Positions 8,936-19,505 of a stretch of DNA of 48,656 nt are shown in pieces. Origin of the DNA: Ascoidea tarda (nom. inval.) (taxonomy: Eukaryota > Ascomycota > Saccharomycetes > Ascoideales > Ascoideaceae); the NCBI GenBank assembly GCA_030560485.1, contig JAKTTS010000055.1, positions 1 through 48,656 of the forward strand, given 5' to 3'. The first letter of the stretch is position 1; each line of letters begins with the position of its first letter. The notes below the pieces were generated by a model. The model did not search any database, was not told the DNA's origin, and saw nothing but the letters and a program-made list of their open reading frames with translations. A program made the translations under genes and the position numbers.

Positions 8936-11592
8936 ATGAGTTTTAAGAATTTCGAATGCTTACCGCACTATTACATACTGCTGTTATTCATATTTTTTTT
9001 AATTGTTTATTTATCATTTACAAAGTTTGAGATTTTTATTTTGAATTTTGGACATATTTAAGTTTTGAATTAAATTTGGTGGTTCAAGACCAATAAAGTA
9101 CCATCACAACAAAAGAGCATGTCAAAGGCGCAGCATATGCTTTTTGAGAGTTCATAATGTTCATTAGTAAATATATATTTACTTTCAATCAAGGATTAAG
9201 CACATTTAGAAAATGTTGAAACAAAATATTACCCCAGACCAGCTCTAAGGTATTGGGATATGTCAAAGACCAAACAGCCAATCAGAGAACGTTATTTTTG
9301 TTGAAAACATAACGTATCTGAATGTGTGCTCTGCATACACAGTGCCGTGTTACTAATGTATTAGCTAAGCAGGAAACTGAAAATGTTTACGGATTTTTAG
9401 GGAATAGGCCCATGAAGCATTTGCACACGTGTTTGACTTAGAAAATGGGAGCTTGAGGACTAGCGGATTTTGTATGGGATGAAGAAAGGAACGCTGAGAA
9501 AATCCACGGAATCCTGGAAGGGTTATGCTTATACCTATCAGTGCGATTTTGGAGATTGACTTCTTTTGTCTTTTCCACACTTTCTCGACCAAACAATGAA
9601 CCGGTCATCAATACCCCAACAAGTTTTGATTCGTTGTGATCAAAAGCTCTTTGTTTTTTGAGCTTATACTCGATTCCACTGATAATCCACTATCTACTTA
9701 CCACATCGATGATAGTTATTCATTACAATCGTCTTTCCCAATTGGATCTATTTCTTCAGCTAATGCTATATCGTGATGAAATCGAACATTCTTTTTTCTT
9801 TAATTATCGAAATAACAAGACCATGGTTTTGTTCTGCTCACTCAGATCTAGTCATTGAAATAAGTTTTGTATATTTGAAACAGCATTTAACAAATCACTG
9901 TTGTTTGTTCTCAGTTAGTGGAGATCTATATAATATTTTTTGGTATTATTTATAAACCTTTCACTCTTATTCATTTAGTTAGTAGAAATTTTAAATTCAC
10001 TAGTATATTATTTTTTTTTTTTAACTATAATAACAATTTTCCTTATTTTAACATGATTTTTATTTTTAATTATTATCATTATTATTATTACTGTTATTAC
10101 CATTATTAATTATTATTAATTATTATTGTTGTCTCTATTTGTTGTGCCTCAAGACCCAAACAAAAACCAGGGCAATACTCACATAATTTTACTTCACAAA
10201 AGCTCAGTAAGACATCACAGGTGCCAATCTTTAAATTCAAAAATCATATCAGTAATTTGCTTATTTACTGGTCATTCCCCCATGTGTCTCAAGCATCTTT
10301 TCTTAATTTGTACAATTTTTAGTTGTTTGATAGATCCGTTGTTCCTCCAATGAAGTCTGTTTTTTTTCACATTGAATATATCTCTCGACTATATAAATTA
10401 AATTTTGTTAGAAATTATGTTCTTATGTCTCTCGATCAAAAATTTTCTTACTAATTTTATTAATAAATCAAAAAAGCTAGAAAATTTTAATGCTTTACTA
10501 CTGGGCTGCTTCATAGTTTTGCTGTGCTAATGAAATTTAATTGAATTAAATGTTTCTCTGTCTAGTTTTGAGTGCAATAGAACTGCTGTATTTTCTTGTT
10601 GTTATAAGAGTAGTTATCGATCCAGAAAGATACCAACACACTATAATCTACTGCACTGCATCCCATAAACCTCACAAAAAGTAGCTATTTGCTTGTAATA
10701 ACTAGATTTTCCTTATTGTTAAATCTTGCACCCACAAAAAGTCCTTATCTCCAAAATTTCCCATTTGGGAACGTCAAACCCACGCTGCTGGTGCCAAATC
10801 GCTGGAAATATCGACTTAATGACCGCCGAAACTCCCTGTTGATAATTTGCTTTTAACCACCCATACAACCTTTCTATATCAAGTATTTCATTTGTTATGT
10901 ATTGCTTGCACTTATGTTGAAGTAAGTTTTTAGAGCACCTGTATTGGACTTGGTCTTGAGCTGAACAGTACCTCAATTTAAAAACTAAAAGTTATATCCC
11001 CACAGAAACTGCCATCAGTGGTAAAGGAAAAAAAGTATATATCAAACATAACTAAAATTATTGCCATGATAATCAAACAAGTCACAATTGGTCTTGTTTA
11101 TCTTTTCATGTTTCTGATTTCCTTTCTAAAGAACTATATTCATAATTTCATATATTCTCAATACCAAGCTATTAGAGATTATCAAATGGCTGATATCGTG
11201 ATGTCAATTTTATCTTGATTGATGATATATCAGAATTTGATTAAGGAAATATGTTATTATTTTTACTTGATTCAATTTTTTCAGATCATAATCATAATCT
11301 TATTCAATTAACAAAACCGTGTATTCAATTATTTATCGAGAAATCTTTTGGCTATACTATTCTGCTATCCCATAAATAGTTGAAAAGATCGCATATTATT
11401 TTTTTCTTTCTAACCTCTATTTCATTTACCTCATACAAGAATATCAAAGATTTATAACTCAATTGATATCACAACTGATAAAACACTATTGTATTTTATC
11501 AACAATTATTTCAACGCAATTACTTATTTACATCACATCTCAATTAAATACAATTCAACTCAATTACACAAAATTAAATACAGTTAATCAAA
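8936..11592. other. 2.6 kb gene-free stretch ending in the PCK1 promoter
   Basis: Mostly AT-rich, with T-rich and (TTA)n tracts at about 10009-10130. Short frames at 9365-9592 and 10719-10976 (minus) start at TTG and match nothing I recognise. One CACGTG E-box lies at 9426-9431. The last ~600 bp must contain the PCK1 promoter; gluconeogenic genes in yeasts often have long upstream regions, but I could not pick out a convincing carbon-source element. Confidence 0.45.
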
Positions 11593-13188
11593 ATGGTCAG
11601 TGCTGCTCAACAAGTCATTGAAACATTAGGGCTTTCCAAAGACGTCCTTATCCGTCATAATGCTTCTATTCCTATCTTATACGAAGATGGTTTGCAAGAA
11701 AAGGGAACATTAATCTCGTCCACTGGTGCCATGATGGCTTTTTCTGGTGCTAAAACTGGTAGATCTCCAAAGGATAAGAGAATGGTGGATGAAGAAACTT
11801 CCACTAACAATATTTGGTGGGGACCAGTTAATAAAAAGATCTCTGAAAGAACTTGGGAGATTTCAAAATCAAGAGCCTTTGATTATTTAAGAACAAAAGA
11901 AAAATTGTTTGTTGTTGACGCATTTGCAGGTTGGGATCCTCAATATAGATTGAAAGTTCGTATTATTTGTGCAAGAGCTTATCATGCATTATTTATGAGA
12001 AATATGTTAATCAGACCATCTGAAGAAGAACTAAAAGACTTCAAACCTGATTTTGTCATTTATAATGCAGGTCAATTCCCAGCCAATTCTCATACTGATG
12101 GCATGAGTTCTTCAACATCTGTTGAACTCAATTTTAAAGCAATGGAAATGGTTATTTTAGGTACTGAATATGCCGGTGAAATGAAAAAGGGTATTTTGAC
12201 TGTTATGTTTTATTTGATGCCAGTGAAATATGATATCTTGACATTGCATTCCTCAGCAAATCAAGGTATCAAGAACAAAGATGTCACTTTATTCTTTGGT
12301 TTATCTGGTACCGGTAAAACCACATTATCTGCTGATCCACACAGATTATTAATTGGTGATGATGAACATTGTTGGTCAGATAATGGCATCTTTAACGTTG
12401 AGGGTGGATGTTATGCCAAATGTATAAACTTGAGTGCAGAAAAGGAACCAGAGATTTTCAATGCAATTAAGTTTGGATCAATTTTAGAAAATGTTATTTA
12501 TGACCCAGACACCAGAGTGGTTGATTATGATGACGATTCTATCACCCAAAACACTAGATGTTCATATCCAATTGAATATATTCCAACAGCAAAGATTCCA
12601 TGTTTGAGCAGTGAGCATCCCACCAACATTGTCTTATTGACTTGTGATGCAGCAGGATGTTTACCACCAATTTCCAAATTAACACCAGATCAAGTTATGT
12701 ACCACTTTATTAGTGGCTATACATCAAAAGTTGCTGGAACTGAAGAGGGAGTTACAGAGCCAACACCAGCCTTTTCAGCATGTTTTGGGCAGCCATTTTT
12801 AGCATTACATCCAATGAAGTATGCAGAGATGTTATCTAGGAAGATGCAAGAACACAATGCAGATGCATGGTTATTAAATACTGGATGGGTTGGAGAATCA
12901 GTAGCCAAGGGAGGTAAAAGATGTTCCTTGAAATATACCAGAGCAATTTTGGATGCAATCCATGATGGATCATTAACAAAAGAAGAGTTTGAGGATTACC
13001 CAGTGTTTGGATTAAAAGTTCCCAAGAAATGTGGATCAGTTCCAGCTGAATTATTGAACCCATCTAAATTCAAGACCGAAGAATATACCGAAGAATTGGT
13101 TAATTTAGCTAAGAAGTTCCAAGAAAATTTTAAGAATTATATCGATGGATGTACTCAAAGTGTTATTGATGCAGCACCAAAATTTTAA
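11593..13188 (+). CDS. PCK1: Phosphoenolpyruvate carboxykinase (ATP)
   Basis: Cytosolic enzyme of gluconeogenesis: oxaloacetate + ATP gives phosphoenolpyruvate + ADP + CO2. The 531-residue product has the usual fungal length less a short N-terminal extension. Signatures in order: FSGAKTGRSPKDKR (about 50-63), AGQFPAN, LHSSANQGI, the kinase-1a P-loop GLSGTGKTTLS (about 236), LLIGDDEHCWSDNG with the metal- and ATP-binding acidic residues, EGGCYAKCINL, then YTSKVAGTE and LNTGWVGE near the C terminus. All catalytic motifs look intact, so it should be active. It contains no CTG codon. In yeasts the gene is repressed by glucose. It converges on PRO3 with a 235-bp spacer. Confidence 0.98.
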   Translation: MVSAAQQVIETLGLSKDVLIRHNASIPILYEDGLQEKGTLISSTGAMMAFSGAKTGRSPKDKRMVDEETSTNNIWWGPVNKKISERTWEISKSRAFDYLRTKEKLFVVDAFAGWDPQYRLKVRIICARAYHALFMRNMLIRPSEEELKDFKPDFVIYNAGQFPANSHTDGMSSSTSVELNFKAMEMVILGTEYAGEMKKGILTVMFYLMPVKYDILTLHSSANQGIKNKDVTLFFGLSGTGKTTLSADPHRLLIGDDEHCWSDNGIFNVEGGCYAKCINLSAEKEPEIFNAIKFGSILENVIYDPDTRVVDYDDDSITQNTRCSYPIEYIPTAKIPCLSSEHPTNIVLLTCDAAGCLPPISKLTPDQVMYHFISGYTSKVAGTEEGVTEPTPAFSACFGQPFLALHPMKYAEMLSRKMQEHNADAWLLNTGWVGESVAKGGKRCSLKYTRAILDAIHDGSLTKEEFEDYPVFGLKVPKKCGSVPAELLNPSKFKTEEYTEELVNLAKKFQENFKNYIDGCTQSVIDAAPKF

Positions 13189-13303
13189 GCAATAATCTAC
13201 AAATTAGAATTAGACTTGAAATCAATTTTATATTTATATTTATATTTTTATGATTTTTTATTTTTTATTTTTTTATCTGTTTTCATGATTGTGATTATGC
13301 TTA

Positions 13304-13337
13304 TGAATATCTTTATTTTATGAATATCTTTATTTTA
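13304..13337. repeat. Tandem 17-bp duplication after PCK1
   Basis: Two exact head-to-tail copies of TGAATATCTTTATTTTA at 13304-13320 and 13321-13337, in the T-rich 3' flank between PCK1 and PRO3. Confidence 0.9.
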
Positions 13338-13423
13338 TGATTTTGATCTTTTTTTTTCTTTTTATAATTATGCCTATGAATTTTGTTTATGATTGTGATT
13401 CGAAATATATATATATAATCAAA

Positions 13424-14257
13424 TTAATCCTTTTTACCCAATCTTTTTGCGATAGAAGCAGCTTCTTGAACCGCTCTTGCAATACCACTTCTAACCCCTT
13501 TGTCTTCCATTACCATCAAGCCTCCAATTGTTGTACCGCCTGGTGTACAAACTTGACTTTTCAAAAGAGCAGGATGCTCATTTGTTTCTAGGACCATTTT
13601 AGCCGTACCTTCCATTACTTTGCTTGCGCATTTTTTGGCTTCATTATAGGGGATTCCCAAACTCAAGCCACCTTCAATAAGAGATTCTAGCATCAATAAA
13701 CAAAAAGCAGGTCCCGAGCCAACTAAAGAAGTGGCAGCATCCATTAAATTCTCGGGCAAGATAATGGCATCACCAACGGGTTTGATCAAGTTGAAAACTA
13801 AAGATTTATTGTACTCTGAGAATGGGTAAGTTGGATCTGTTGGATAAGATATGACAGCCATACCACAACCAAATTTTGCAGGAGTATTTGTCATAACTCG
13901 AGACACATAAGGAGAATAGGCAGATAACTGATCAATAGTCCAGCCAGCAACCAACGAGATGACTAATTTGTCTTTAATCTCGTTTTTGACCTCATCAAGG
14001 ATTTTTTGAGTGTAAAATGGCTTGCAGGCCAACAAAATTATATCAGAATTTTTAACAGAATTTTTATTGTCATTAAAAGTCGAAATAATTGTTGGATATT
14101 TTGCTTGTAAATCTGCGGCAGAATCTTCAGAGATGGTGCAAGTATAAATCTTTGAAGGATAACCATCGAATTTTTCAGCGTTTAAAAGAGACTGTAGAAC
14201 AGCAGTTCCCATAACACCACATCCCAAAATACACAAAGTTAGACCTTCAGATGACAT
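13424..14257 (-). CDS. PRO3: Pyrroline-5-carboxylate reductase
   Basis: Last step of proline synthesis: reduction of pyrroline-5-carboxylate with NAD(P)H. 277 residues, normal family length. The N-terminal Rossmann motif is ILGCGVMGTAVL (about 9-20); LLACKPF marks the end of the nucleotide-binding domain. TNTPAKFGCG, SLVGSGPAF and the C-terminal signature TPGGTTIGGL follow, then the helix GVRSGIARAVQEA. Nothing is missing, so it should be active. It lies in the same window as the proline permease PUT4, but about 7 kb away and without shared control visible. ATG 14257 is the only reasonable start. Confidence 0.97.
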   Translation of the reverse strand: MSSEGLTLCILGCGVMGTAVLQSLLNAEKFDGYPSKIYTCTISEDSAADLQAKYPTIISTFNDNKNSVKNSDIILLACKPFYTQKILDEVKNEIKDKLVISLVAGWTIDQLSAYSPYVSRVMTNTPAKFGCGMAVISYPTDPTYPFSEYNKSLVFNLIKPVGDAIILPENLMDAATSLVGSGPAFCLLMLESLIEGGLSLGIPYNEAKKCASKVMEGTAKMVLETNEHPALLKSQVCTPGGTTIGGLMVMEDKGVRSGIARAVQEAASIAKRLGKKD

Positions 14258-14909
14258 TTCGCTAGATTATTTGTTTATTGCTGATACAATTGATAAAATA
14301 TATGAGTCAAAGATCAAGAAAAGGCGGTAATCATCGCTTAAGTGAAAAATGGCGGAAGTGGATAAAGTCCAGAGGCTCAAAATGGCAGGATAAACAGAAC
14401 CAGCAAAAATATTGCAAACCGATCTCAAACATCAACAAAAAAAAGTCTGAGAAAAAAAATTCAGCCTTAAATGCTCAACAAAACCAATCCTTGTCTCAGT
14501 AACACAGGCAGTAAAGTAGAACAATATAATAATTTCGATTAAAAAGCAAAATGAATTATTATAGATCTAAAAGAAGATTTCCCCTAACCAGTAGATTCCG
14601 ATATAGTGTAATGGCTATCATGGCACGCTTTCACCGTGCAGACCCGGGTTCGATTCCCGGTATCGGAAGCTTGATTTTATTTTTGGTTGTTGCGTTTTGC
14701 ACCTGCCTCTTTCGGAAAGACGCCACTTTCGGCAAACTGCTTCTTTGGGCCAAAACATCCGACTTTTAATCGCACCTCCTAAACGAGCTACGACTCTTGG
14801 AACTGCCTCATTCATCGACTGACACATTCTTTATAACATGTTGATTGTGTTTCTCTTTCTGCTTCTTCCACTCTTCACTTTTTGTTTTTGGTTCTGAATC
14901 TCACTGCTC
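14258..14909. other. Spacer with tRNA gene and NCP1 promoter
   Basis: Holds the PRO3 upstream region, the tRNA-Glu gene and the NCP1 promoter. Short frames here overlap the tRNA or lack homology. The part after the tRNA (14690-14830) is relatively GC-rich. Confidence 0.5.
14597..14668 (+). tRNA. tRNA-Glu (anticodon UUC)
   Basis: 72 nt without intron. The seven-base acceptor arms TCCGATA and TATCGGA pair perfectly, with discriminator A at 14668. The anticodon stem GCACG/CGTGC encloses the loop CTTTCAC, giving anticodon TTC (14630-14632). The T arm has CCGGG/CCCGG around TTCGATT and doubles as the B box; AGTGTAATGG is part of the A box. A T-run follows from about 14673, suitable for RNA polymerase III termination. 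Closely matches yeast tRNA-Glu. Confidence 0.98.
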
Positions 14910-17024
14910 ATGGCGTTAGACACATTAGATATTGGAGTGCTTGTTGCTATTGGAATAATCAGTGTGACATACTTCACCAAGGGAAAGTTGTGGTCGAAGA
15001 GCACACTAACTGATCCGCTTTCATCTGAGAATACCAGCTTGAATAACTCAAATGGTTCTGATGGATCAGATTTAGTCGAGAAATTAAAGTCATCAAACCA
15101 TAAAGCTGTTGTGATTTACGGCTCGCAAACTGGTACTGCCGAAGATTACGCCTCGAAATTCGCCAAAGAGTTTCAATCCAAATTCAAGATTTCTACTTTG
15201 CTTGTGGACATTGAAGATTACGAATTGAACAACCTCAACGAGATTCCCAGGGATGTGTTGGTTTTTTTTTTCATGGCCACTTATGGTGAAGGTGAATTTA
15301 CAGATTCGGCTGCTGAATTTGGAGAGTATTTGGAATCGGAACTATCAGAAACTTTTGATGATGATGATGATGAAAGTGAAAAATTATTGTCAAACTTGAG
15401 TTATTCAGTTTTTGGATTAGGCAACTCTACATATGAATTCTATAATGAGGTTGGTAATAAAATCAATAAGATCTTATCAAAAAATGGAGCAAAATTAGTT
15501 GCACCATATGGACAAGGAGATGATGGACAAGGCTCAATGGACGAGGATTATTTAGCTTGGAAAGAAAATTGCTTTGAATCATTGAAAAATTCATTGTCAT
15601 TAGTTGAACATGATTCAGCATACCAACCTTCAGTTTCAATAATTCCAACTGCTGATGATTTTGATATTGATAAAGTATTTCTTGGTGAGCCCGATAAATC
15701 CTACTTGGATGAAAATGAAGATTCTGATTCGCTTTCATTAGGACCATTTGATCACACTCATCCTTATTTAGCGCCCATCTCATTTTCAAAGCAGTTGTTT
15801 TCAAAGGATTCCAACCGCCATTGTGTTCATGCTGAATTTGATTTATCCAAGTCCAATTTACGATATTCAACTGGAGACCATTTAGCATTATGGCCATCGA
15901 ATCCAGATCAAGAAGTGTTAAACTTTTACAAAGCATTTGACTTAAGTAAAGAAAAATTGGAGAAATCATTTAATATAAAATCGTTAGATTCAACTACAAT
16001 TATCTCGTTTCCCACACCAACAACTATGGAGGCACTTATACGCTACCATTTGGAGATTACCGGATCAGTTTCAAGACAATTTTTAAAGTCCATTTCCATT
16101 TTTGCACCAAATGAGGAATCTAAGAGCAAAGCCAATTTATTATCGAGCAACAAAGAGGAATTTTCCAATGAAATCACATCAAATAAATTGAACATATCGG
16201 ATACTTTGTTGAAGATTTCTAATAATGTTGCATGGACGAAAGTTCCATTTGAGTTTTTAATTGAGTCAATTCAACACATACAACCAAGATACTATTCTAT
16301 ATCATCGTCTTCGTTATCTGAAAAGAAAATTGCACATATTACAGCGGTAGTAGAAGAGGAAACTACAGCAGTTAAAAATGTTGTCGGGGTTGCTACAAAC
16401 TTATTATTGAATGTTGAGGTGAATCAAAACAAATTAGAAAACGAGGATAGTCTAGTAAAACCATTAGTGACATATGATTTGAATGGGCCCAGAAACAAGT
16501 TTCGAGATTTCAAATTGCCTATTCATATTCGTAGATCAACATTTAAATTGCCAGTTAAACCAGGCACTCCAATAATTTTAGTTGGACCAGGAACAGGAGT
16601 TGCACCAATGAGAGGATTTATACGTGAAAGGGTTCAGCAGTTTAAGAATGGGGTCAAAGTTGGAAAAATATTGTTGTTTTATGGATGCAGAAATTCGAAT
16701 GAAGATTTCTTGTATAAGGAAGAATGGGCGGAGTATAAGAATGTTTTGGGAGACTTGTTTGAAATGGTTACAGTCTTTTCAAGAGATGCTAATAAGAAGG
16801 TGTATGTTCAAAATCAAATGGAAGAATACAGTTCGAAGATCAATGAGTATATAAGTGAAGGAGGATATATTTATGTTTGTGGGGATGCATCGAGAATGGC
16901 AAGAGATGTTCAAAGTACGTTCATTAAGATTATTATAAAAGAAAGAAAGTTTAATGAAGTTATTGCAACTGAGATGATTAGAAATTTTAAGACCAATAAC
17001 AAATATCAAGAAGATGTCTGGTGA
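14910..17024 (+). CDS. NCP1: NADPH-cytochrome P450 reductase
   Basis: Diflavin reductase that passes electrons from NADPH via FAD and FMN to P450 enzymes (ergosterol synthesis) at the ER. 704 residues, normal length. Order: N-terminal membrane anchor (IGVLVAIGIISVTYF, about 8-22); FMN domain with YGSQTGTAEDYA, ATYGEGEFTDSA and FGLGNSTYEFYN; linker; FAD site RYYSISSSS; NADPH site GPGTGVAPMRGF, FYGCRNSNEDFLY and YVCGDASRMA; and the C-terminal aromatic DVW. The anchor and the DVW end separate it from the soluble diflavin reductase TAH18. An acidic DDDDDESE insert lies in the FMN domain loop. No CTG codon was found. All cofactor motifs appear intact. Confidence 0.97.
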   Translation: MALDTLDIGVLVAIGIISVTYFTKGKLWSKSTLTDPLSSENTSLNNSNGSDGSDLVEKLKSSNHKAVVIYGSQTGTAEDYASKFAKEFQSKFKISTLLVDIEDYELNNLNEIPRDVLVFFFMATYGEGEFTDSAAEFGEYLESELSETFDDDDDESEKLLSNLSYSVFGLGNSTYEFYNEVGNKINKILSKNGAKLVAPYGQGDDGQGSMDEDYLAWKENCFESLKNSLSLVEHDSAYQPSVSIIPTADDFDIDKVFLGEPDKSYLDENEDSDSLSLGPFDHTHPYLAPISFSKQLFSKDSNRHCVHAEFDLSKSNLRYSTGDHLALWPSNPDQEVLNFYKAFDLSKEKLEKSFNIKSLDSTTIISFPTPTTMEALIRYHLEITGSVSRQFLKSISIFAPNEESKSKANLLSSNKEEFSNEITSNKLNISDTLLKISNNVAWTKVPFEFLIESIQHIQPRYYSISSSSLSEKKIAHITAVVEEETTAVKNVVGVATNLLLNVEVNQNKLENEDSLVKPLVTYDLNGPRNKFRDFKLPIHIRRSTFKLPVKPGTPIILVGPGTGVAPMRGFIRERVQQFKNGVKVGKILLFYGCRNSNEDFLYKEEWAEYKNVLGDLFEMVTVFSRDANKKVYVQNQMEEYSSKINEYISEGGYIYVCGDASRMARDVQSTFIKIIIKERKFNEVIATEMIRNFKTNNKYQEDVW

Positions 17025-17129
17025 TTGAATAATTAAATCCATTTTCATAAATTGTTTATAAATTATTTTTTGTTTCTTTTTCTTTGCTATATTTATGTAT
17101 ATATAGACATTGATAGATAGGGAAAAAAA

Positions 17130-17704
17130 TTAAATACCTTTTGGAATCAAGTTAATTAAACCACTAGTCATTTGAAAGCCATAAACAGTTAAGGCGACAG
17201 AACTAAACAAGTTGAATAATAAACTCAAGCCATGGGCTTTACCGAATTCTTTGTTAAGAAGCTGCATTTCGACAGATACATTGCCTTCACTGTCCTTGTC
17301 CTTGCCACCAACTTCTAGAGCATTTCTCTTTGTTTTGACAGATTGGTTCCAGCCTAAAAGGTAAAAGGAGTTGATGGCACCTGAAAGGGAGGCAACAGAT
17401 AGAGAAGCTATCACATAGTTAGATATAGGAAATGGAGCAGATAGGCCCAAGAGAATTGGAACAACAGTTTGGGCTTTGAAATATGGAGGAAGAATCAAAC
17501 CAGCAAAGATACCAAATTCCTTTCGTGGCAAGGCCTTGAAGACCAATGGAGCACTCAAATAAGAATGGAAGATAGAAGAGCCCCACCTAGAGAAAGAAAT
17601 GTGTTAGCAGGAGAAAGGCATAGCTGTGAGAATGGCATTGATACATACATTAAAGAGTAGAGCAAAACATGGTAAGGAGCGATGGTTCCAGCAATACCTA
17701 GCAT
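17130..17704 (-). CDS. TMEM205-like (DUF4149) membrane protein, two exons
   Basis: Exons 17649-17704 and 17130-17586 (minus), 170 residues. The 62-nt intron has donor GTATGT, branch point TGCTAAC and acceptor TTTCTCTAG. Joining gives YSLMWGSSIFHSYLSAPL, continuous with the family signature VFKALPRKEFG, whereas either open frame alone breaks it. DUF4149 proteins have four membrane segments; here they fall at about residues 5-25, 40-62, 68-90 and 140-162. Human TMEM205 is linked to drug resistance, but the role in fungi is unknown. The start MLGIAGT was chosen because the frame upstream is leucine-rich low-complexity sequence unlike any homologue. Confidence 0.85.
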
Positions 17705-18428
17705 TTTGAGAATAAGAATCCAGATGACAAACAGAAGAGTGAATATGAAGAGAATCTTGGAGAGAAGAAGGAGTAAGTTGAGAAGAACAACAATGAACAA
17801 GAGAACGAGATGGTTGAGAAGAACAATAATGAACAGGAGAAAATGGGTGATGGTGAGAGAGTATCGGAGTGAATAATAAGAGCCTAATTCGATGAGTGGT
17901 GCAATCAAAGCAAATTTATACAAAAGCCAAAAGCCAATTCAGCAGACTGAAACAGAGTTCAGTTGAAGCTGTTTGGAAATGAGTGAAGTGTTTAAACAGC
18001 CCAAGGCTTCGTGGCTGGAAGCAAAGATTAATAATCCTGAGCTGTTCAAAGATAAAGTGACTAAAGAAGTAATTAAAGTAATCAAAGAAATTAAGGTGAG
18101 TAAACAAGTGTTCAAAGCAAGGGATTATCAGTGAGAACTCAGCATTGGAAATTTTATTACTCTAAAATATACAATAAGATACACAACATAAACAGACACA
18201 CAACATAACCAGATACACAACATAAAAGGATACAACACATAAAAAGATACAATACATAAAAAGATACAATACAGCACTGATATAGAACAGGCTCACAAAA
18301 AACAGATCATCAGATCAAACAAAAACACATTAAGTAAGGACACATTAAACAAAAAAACACATTAAGGACACATTAAACAAAAACACTCATTAACCAATCA
18401 CATCACCACTCAAACAGAAACAACCGAA
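17705..18428. other. Spacer with imperfect tandem repeats
   Basis: Upstream region of the TMEM205-like gene and 3' flank of the next minus-strand gene. It holds two A-rich imperfect repeat arrays (18177-18273 and 18325-18392). No gene seen. Confidence 0.5.
18177..18273. repeat. Imperfect ~17-bp tandem repeat (AGATACAMMACATAAAM-like)
   Basis: Five to six diverged units resembling AGATACACAACATAAAC run head to tail. Immediately downstream (18325-18392) a second loose array repeats GACACATTAAACAAAAA. Both lie outside genes. Confidence 0.75.
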
Positions 18429-18806
18429 TCAAACCAAATCACTAACACTGTTTACTGAACTACTGCGAATATAAGCTGGAGGAGGAACTGAAGGTGAATA
18501 AAGAGGAAGAGGCTCAACGCTGCATTGACTGTTTCTTCTGTTATTTTCTTCGTTTCTGCTTCCATTGTTTGTTCTATTATTCTCATCATTGGCTCTATTA
18601 CTCTGACTGATTCTATTAATCTGACTAATTCTAATACTCTGATTGATTCTACCTCTGTTTCCCACAGGCCCCCCAAGCACTGTCTGCCTCTGGTCCCTTA
18701 TCCTTCTTTTTCTTCTTCTTTCAAGTACCATTGTACGGAGCAAAAGAAAAATTATAACTGCACATACAAATCCTATTAAATAAAAACTGATAAATTTATT
18801 CGACAT
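18429..18806 (-). CDS. Small single-pass membrane protein with PPxY motif
   Basis: 125 residues. One N-terminal membrane segment (about 6-24, FYLIGFVCAVIIFLLL) is followed at once by a strongly basic patch (ERRRKRRIRDQRQ), which predicts a cytosolic C terminus. The middle is Asn/Arg/Ser-rich. The tail has PLPLYSP and PPPAY; PPxY is the ligand for WW domains of the Rsp5 ubiquitin ligase. Small fungal membrane proteins of this layout (for example Rcr1/Rcr2) act as Rsp5 adaptors in endocytic or vacuolar sorting. That role is inferred from layout alone; I see no sequence match to Rcr1. ATG 18806 is the natural start. Confidence 0.7.
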   Translation of the reverse strand: MSNKFISFYLIGFVCAVIIFLLLRTMVLERRRKRRIRDQRQTVLGGPVGNRGRINQSIRISQINRISQSNRANDENNRTNNGSRNEENNRRNSQCSVEPLPLYSPSVPPPAYIRSSSVNSVSDLV

Positions 18807-19505
18807 TCTTTATTACTGTTTCGTGAAGACTCCAACCTTGTCTTTCTGCTTTCAAGACCCAGAATCTGCCTAGCATTTATACCTTCTTTCTATTGGATCT
18901 GCTTTCAAGCTTCTGTGCATTGTAACTTCCATTTCATAATATTCTGCTACTCTCAAGTTCACAACAACAATAAGCCTTGCTTGATCTAATTTAGATTTAT
19001 TTGGTTCGAACAATGTTTGACAAAAGCCGTTTTATTATGCGTGATCGACCAAAGGTCTGTACTTGACACCGTTATTTGAACACTTTTCAGCCCTCTTTTT
19101 TCGATACACAGCGTTACTATGAATAGCTTTTCATTATATCAATGAACGTTTTAGGCAATTCTTACAGTCTGTCTTAGGGCAAAAACCATGCCTCTTCTAT
19201 ACTCCCTTAGAGTTTGGTCTCTGTTTGATTTATTGTGTTATGGGTATTCTTATCAGTGCTTAGAAGTACAACCCCTCCAACTTATTTTCAAGCTATTGTG
19301 TATTGTTACAGCGTGCCTTGCTTTGTCACTTCCTTATCACGATTATACAGTTTTCATAATATTAGTGCTATCTAAACTAAATTGAATGAAATGAAATTAA
19401 ATTATTTTTATCGAATAAATCAAAATTCGTGTCCTTAGTGTGGAATCAAATTTATTAAATATACTAATTTTATGGGATTTATTAATTAATTTTATTACAT
19501 TAAAC
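18807..19505. other. Gene-free spacer
   Basis: Upstream region of the PPxY protein gene and 3' flank of RPL11. A 65-codon plus-strand frame at 19188 has no recognisable content. No RNA gene seen. Confidence 0.5.

Noticed and set aside
10719-10976. 85-codon minus-strand frame that looks protein-like (WLKANYQQGVSAVIK)
   Set aside because: Starts at TTG, isolated, and I could match it to no transposase or other family. Might be a relic but cannot be supported.
14278-14502. Basic 74-codon frame between PRO3 and the tRNA
   Set aside because: Starts at TTG, lies in the PRO3 promoter, low-complexity Lys/Gln/Ser content without known match.
15463-15969. 168-codon minus-strand frame
   Set aside because: Antisense shadow of the NCP1 coding sequence.
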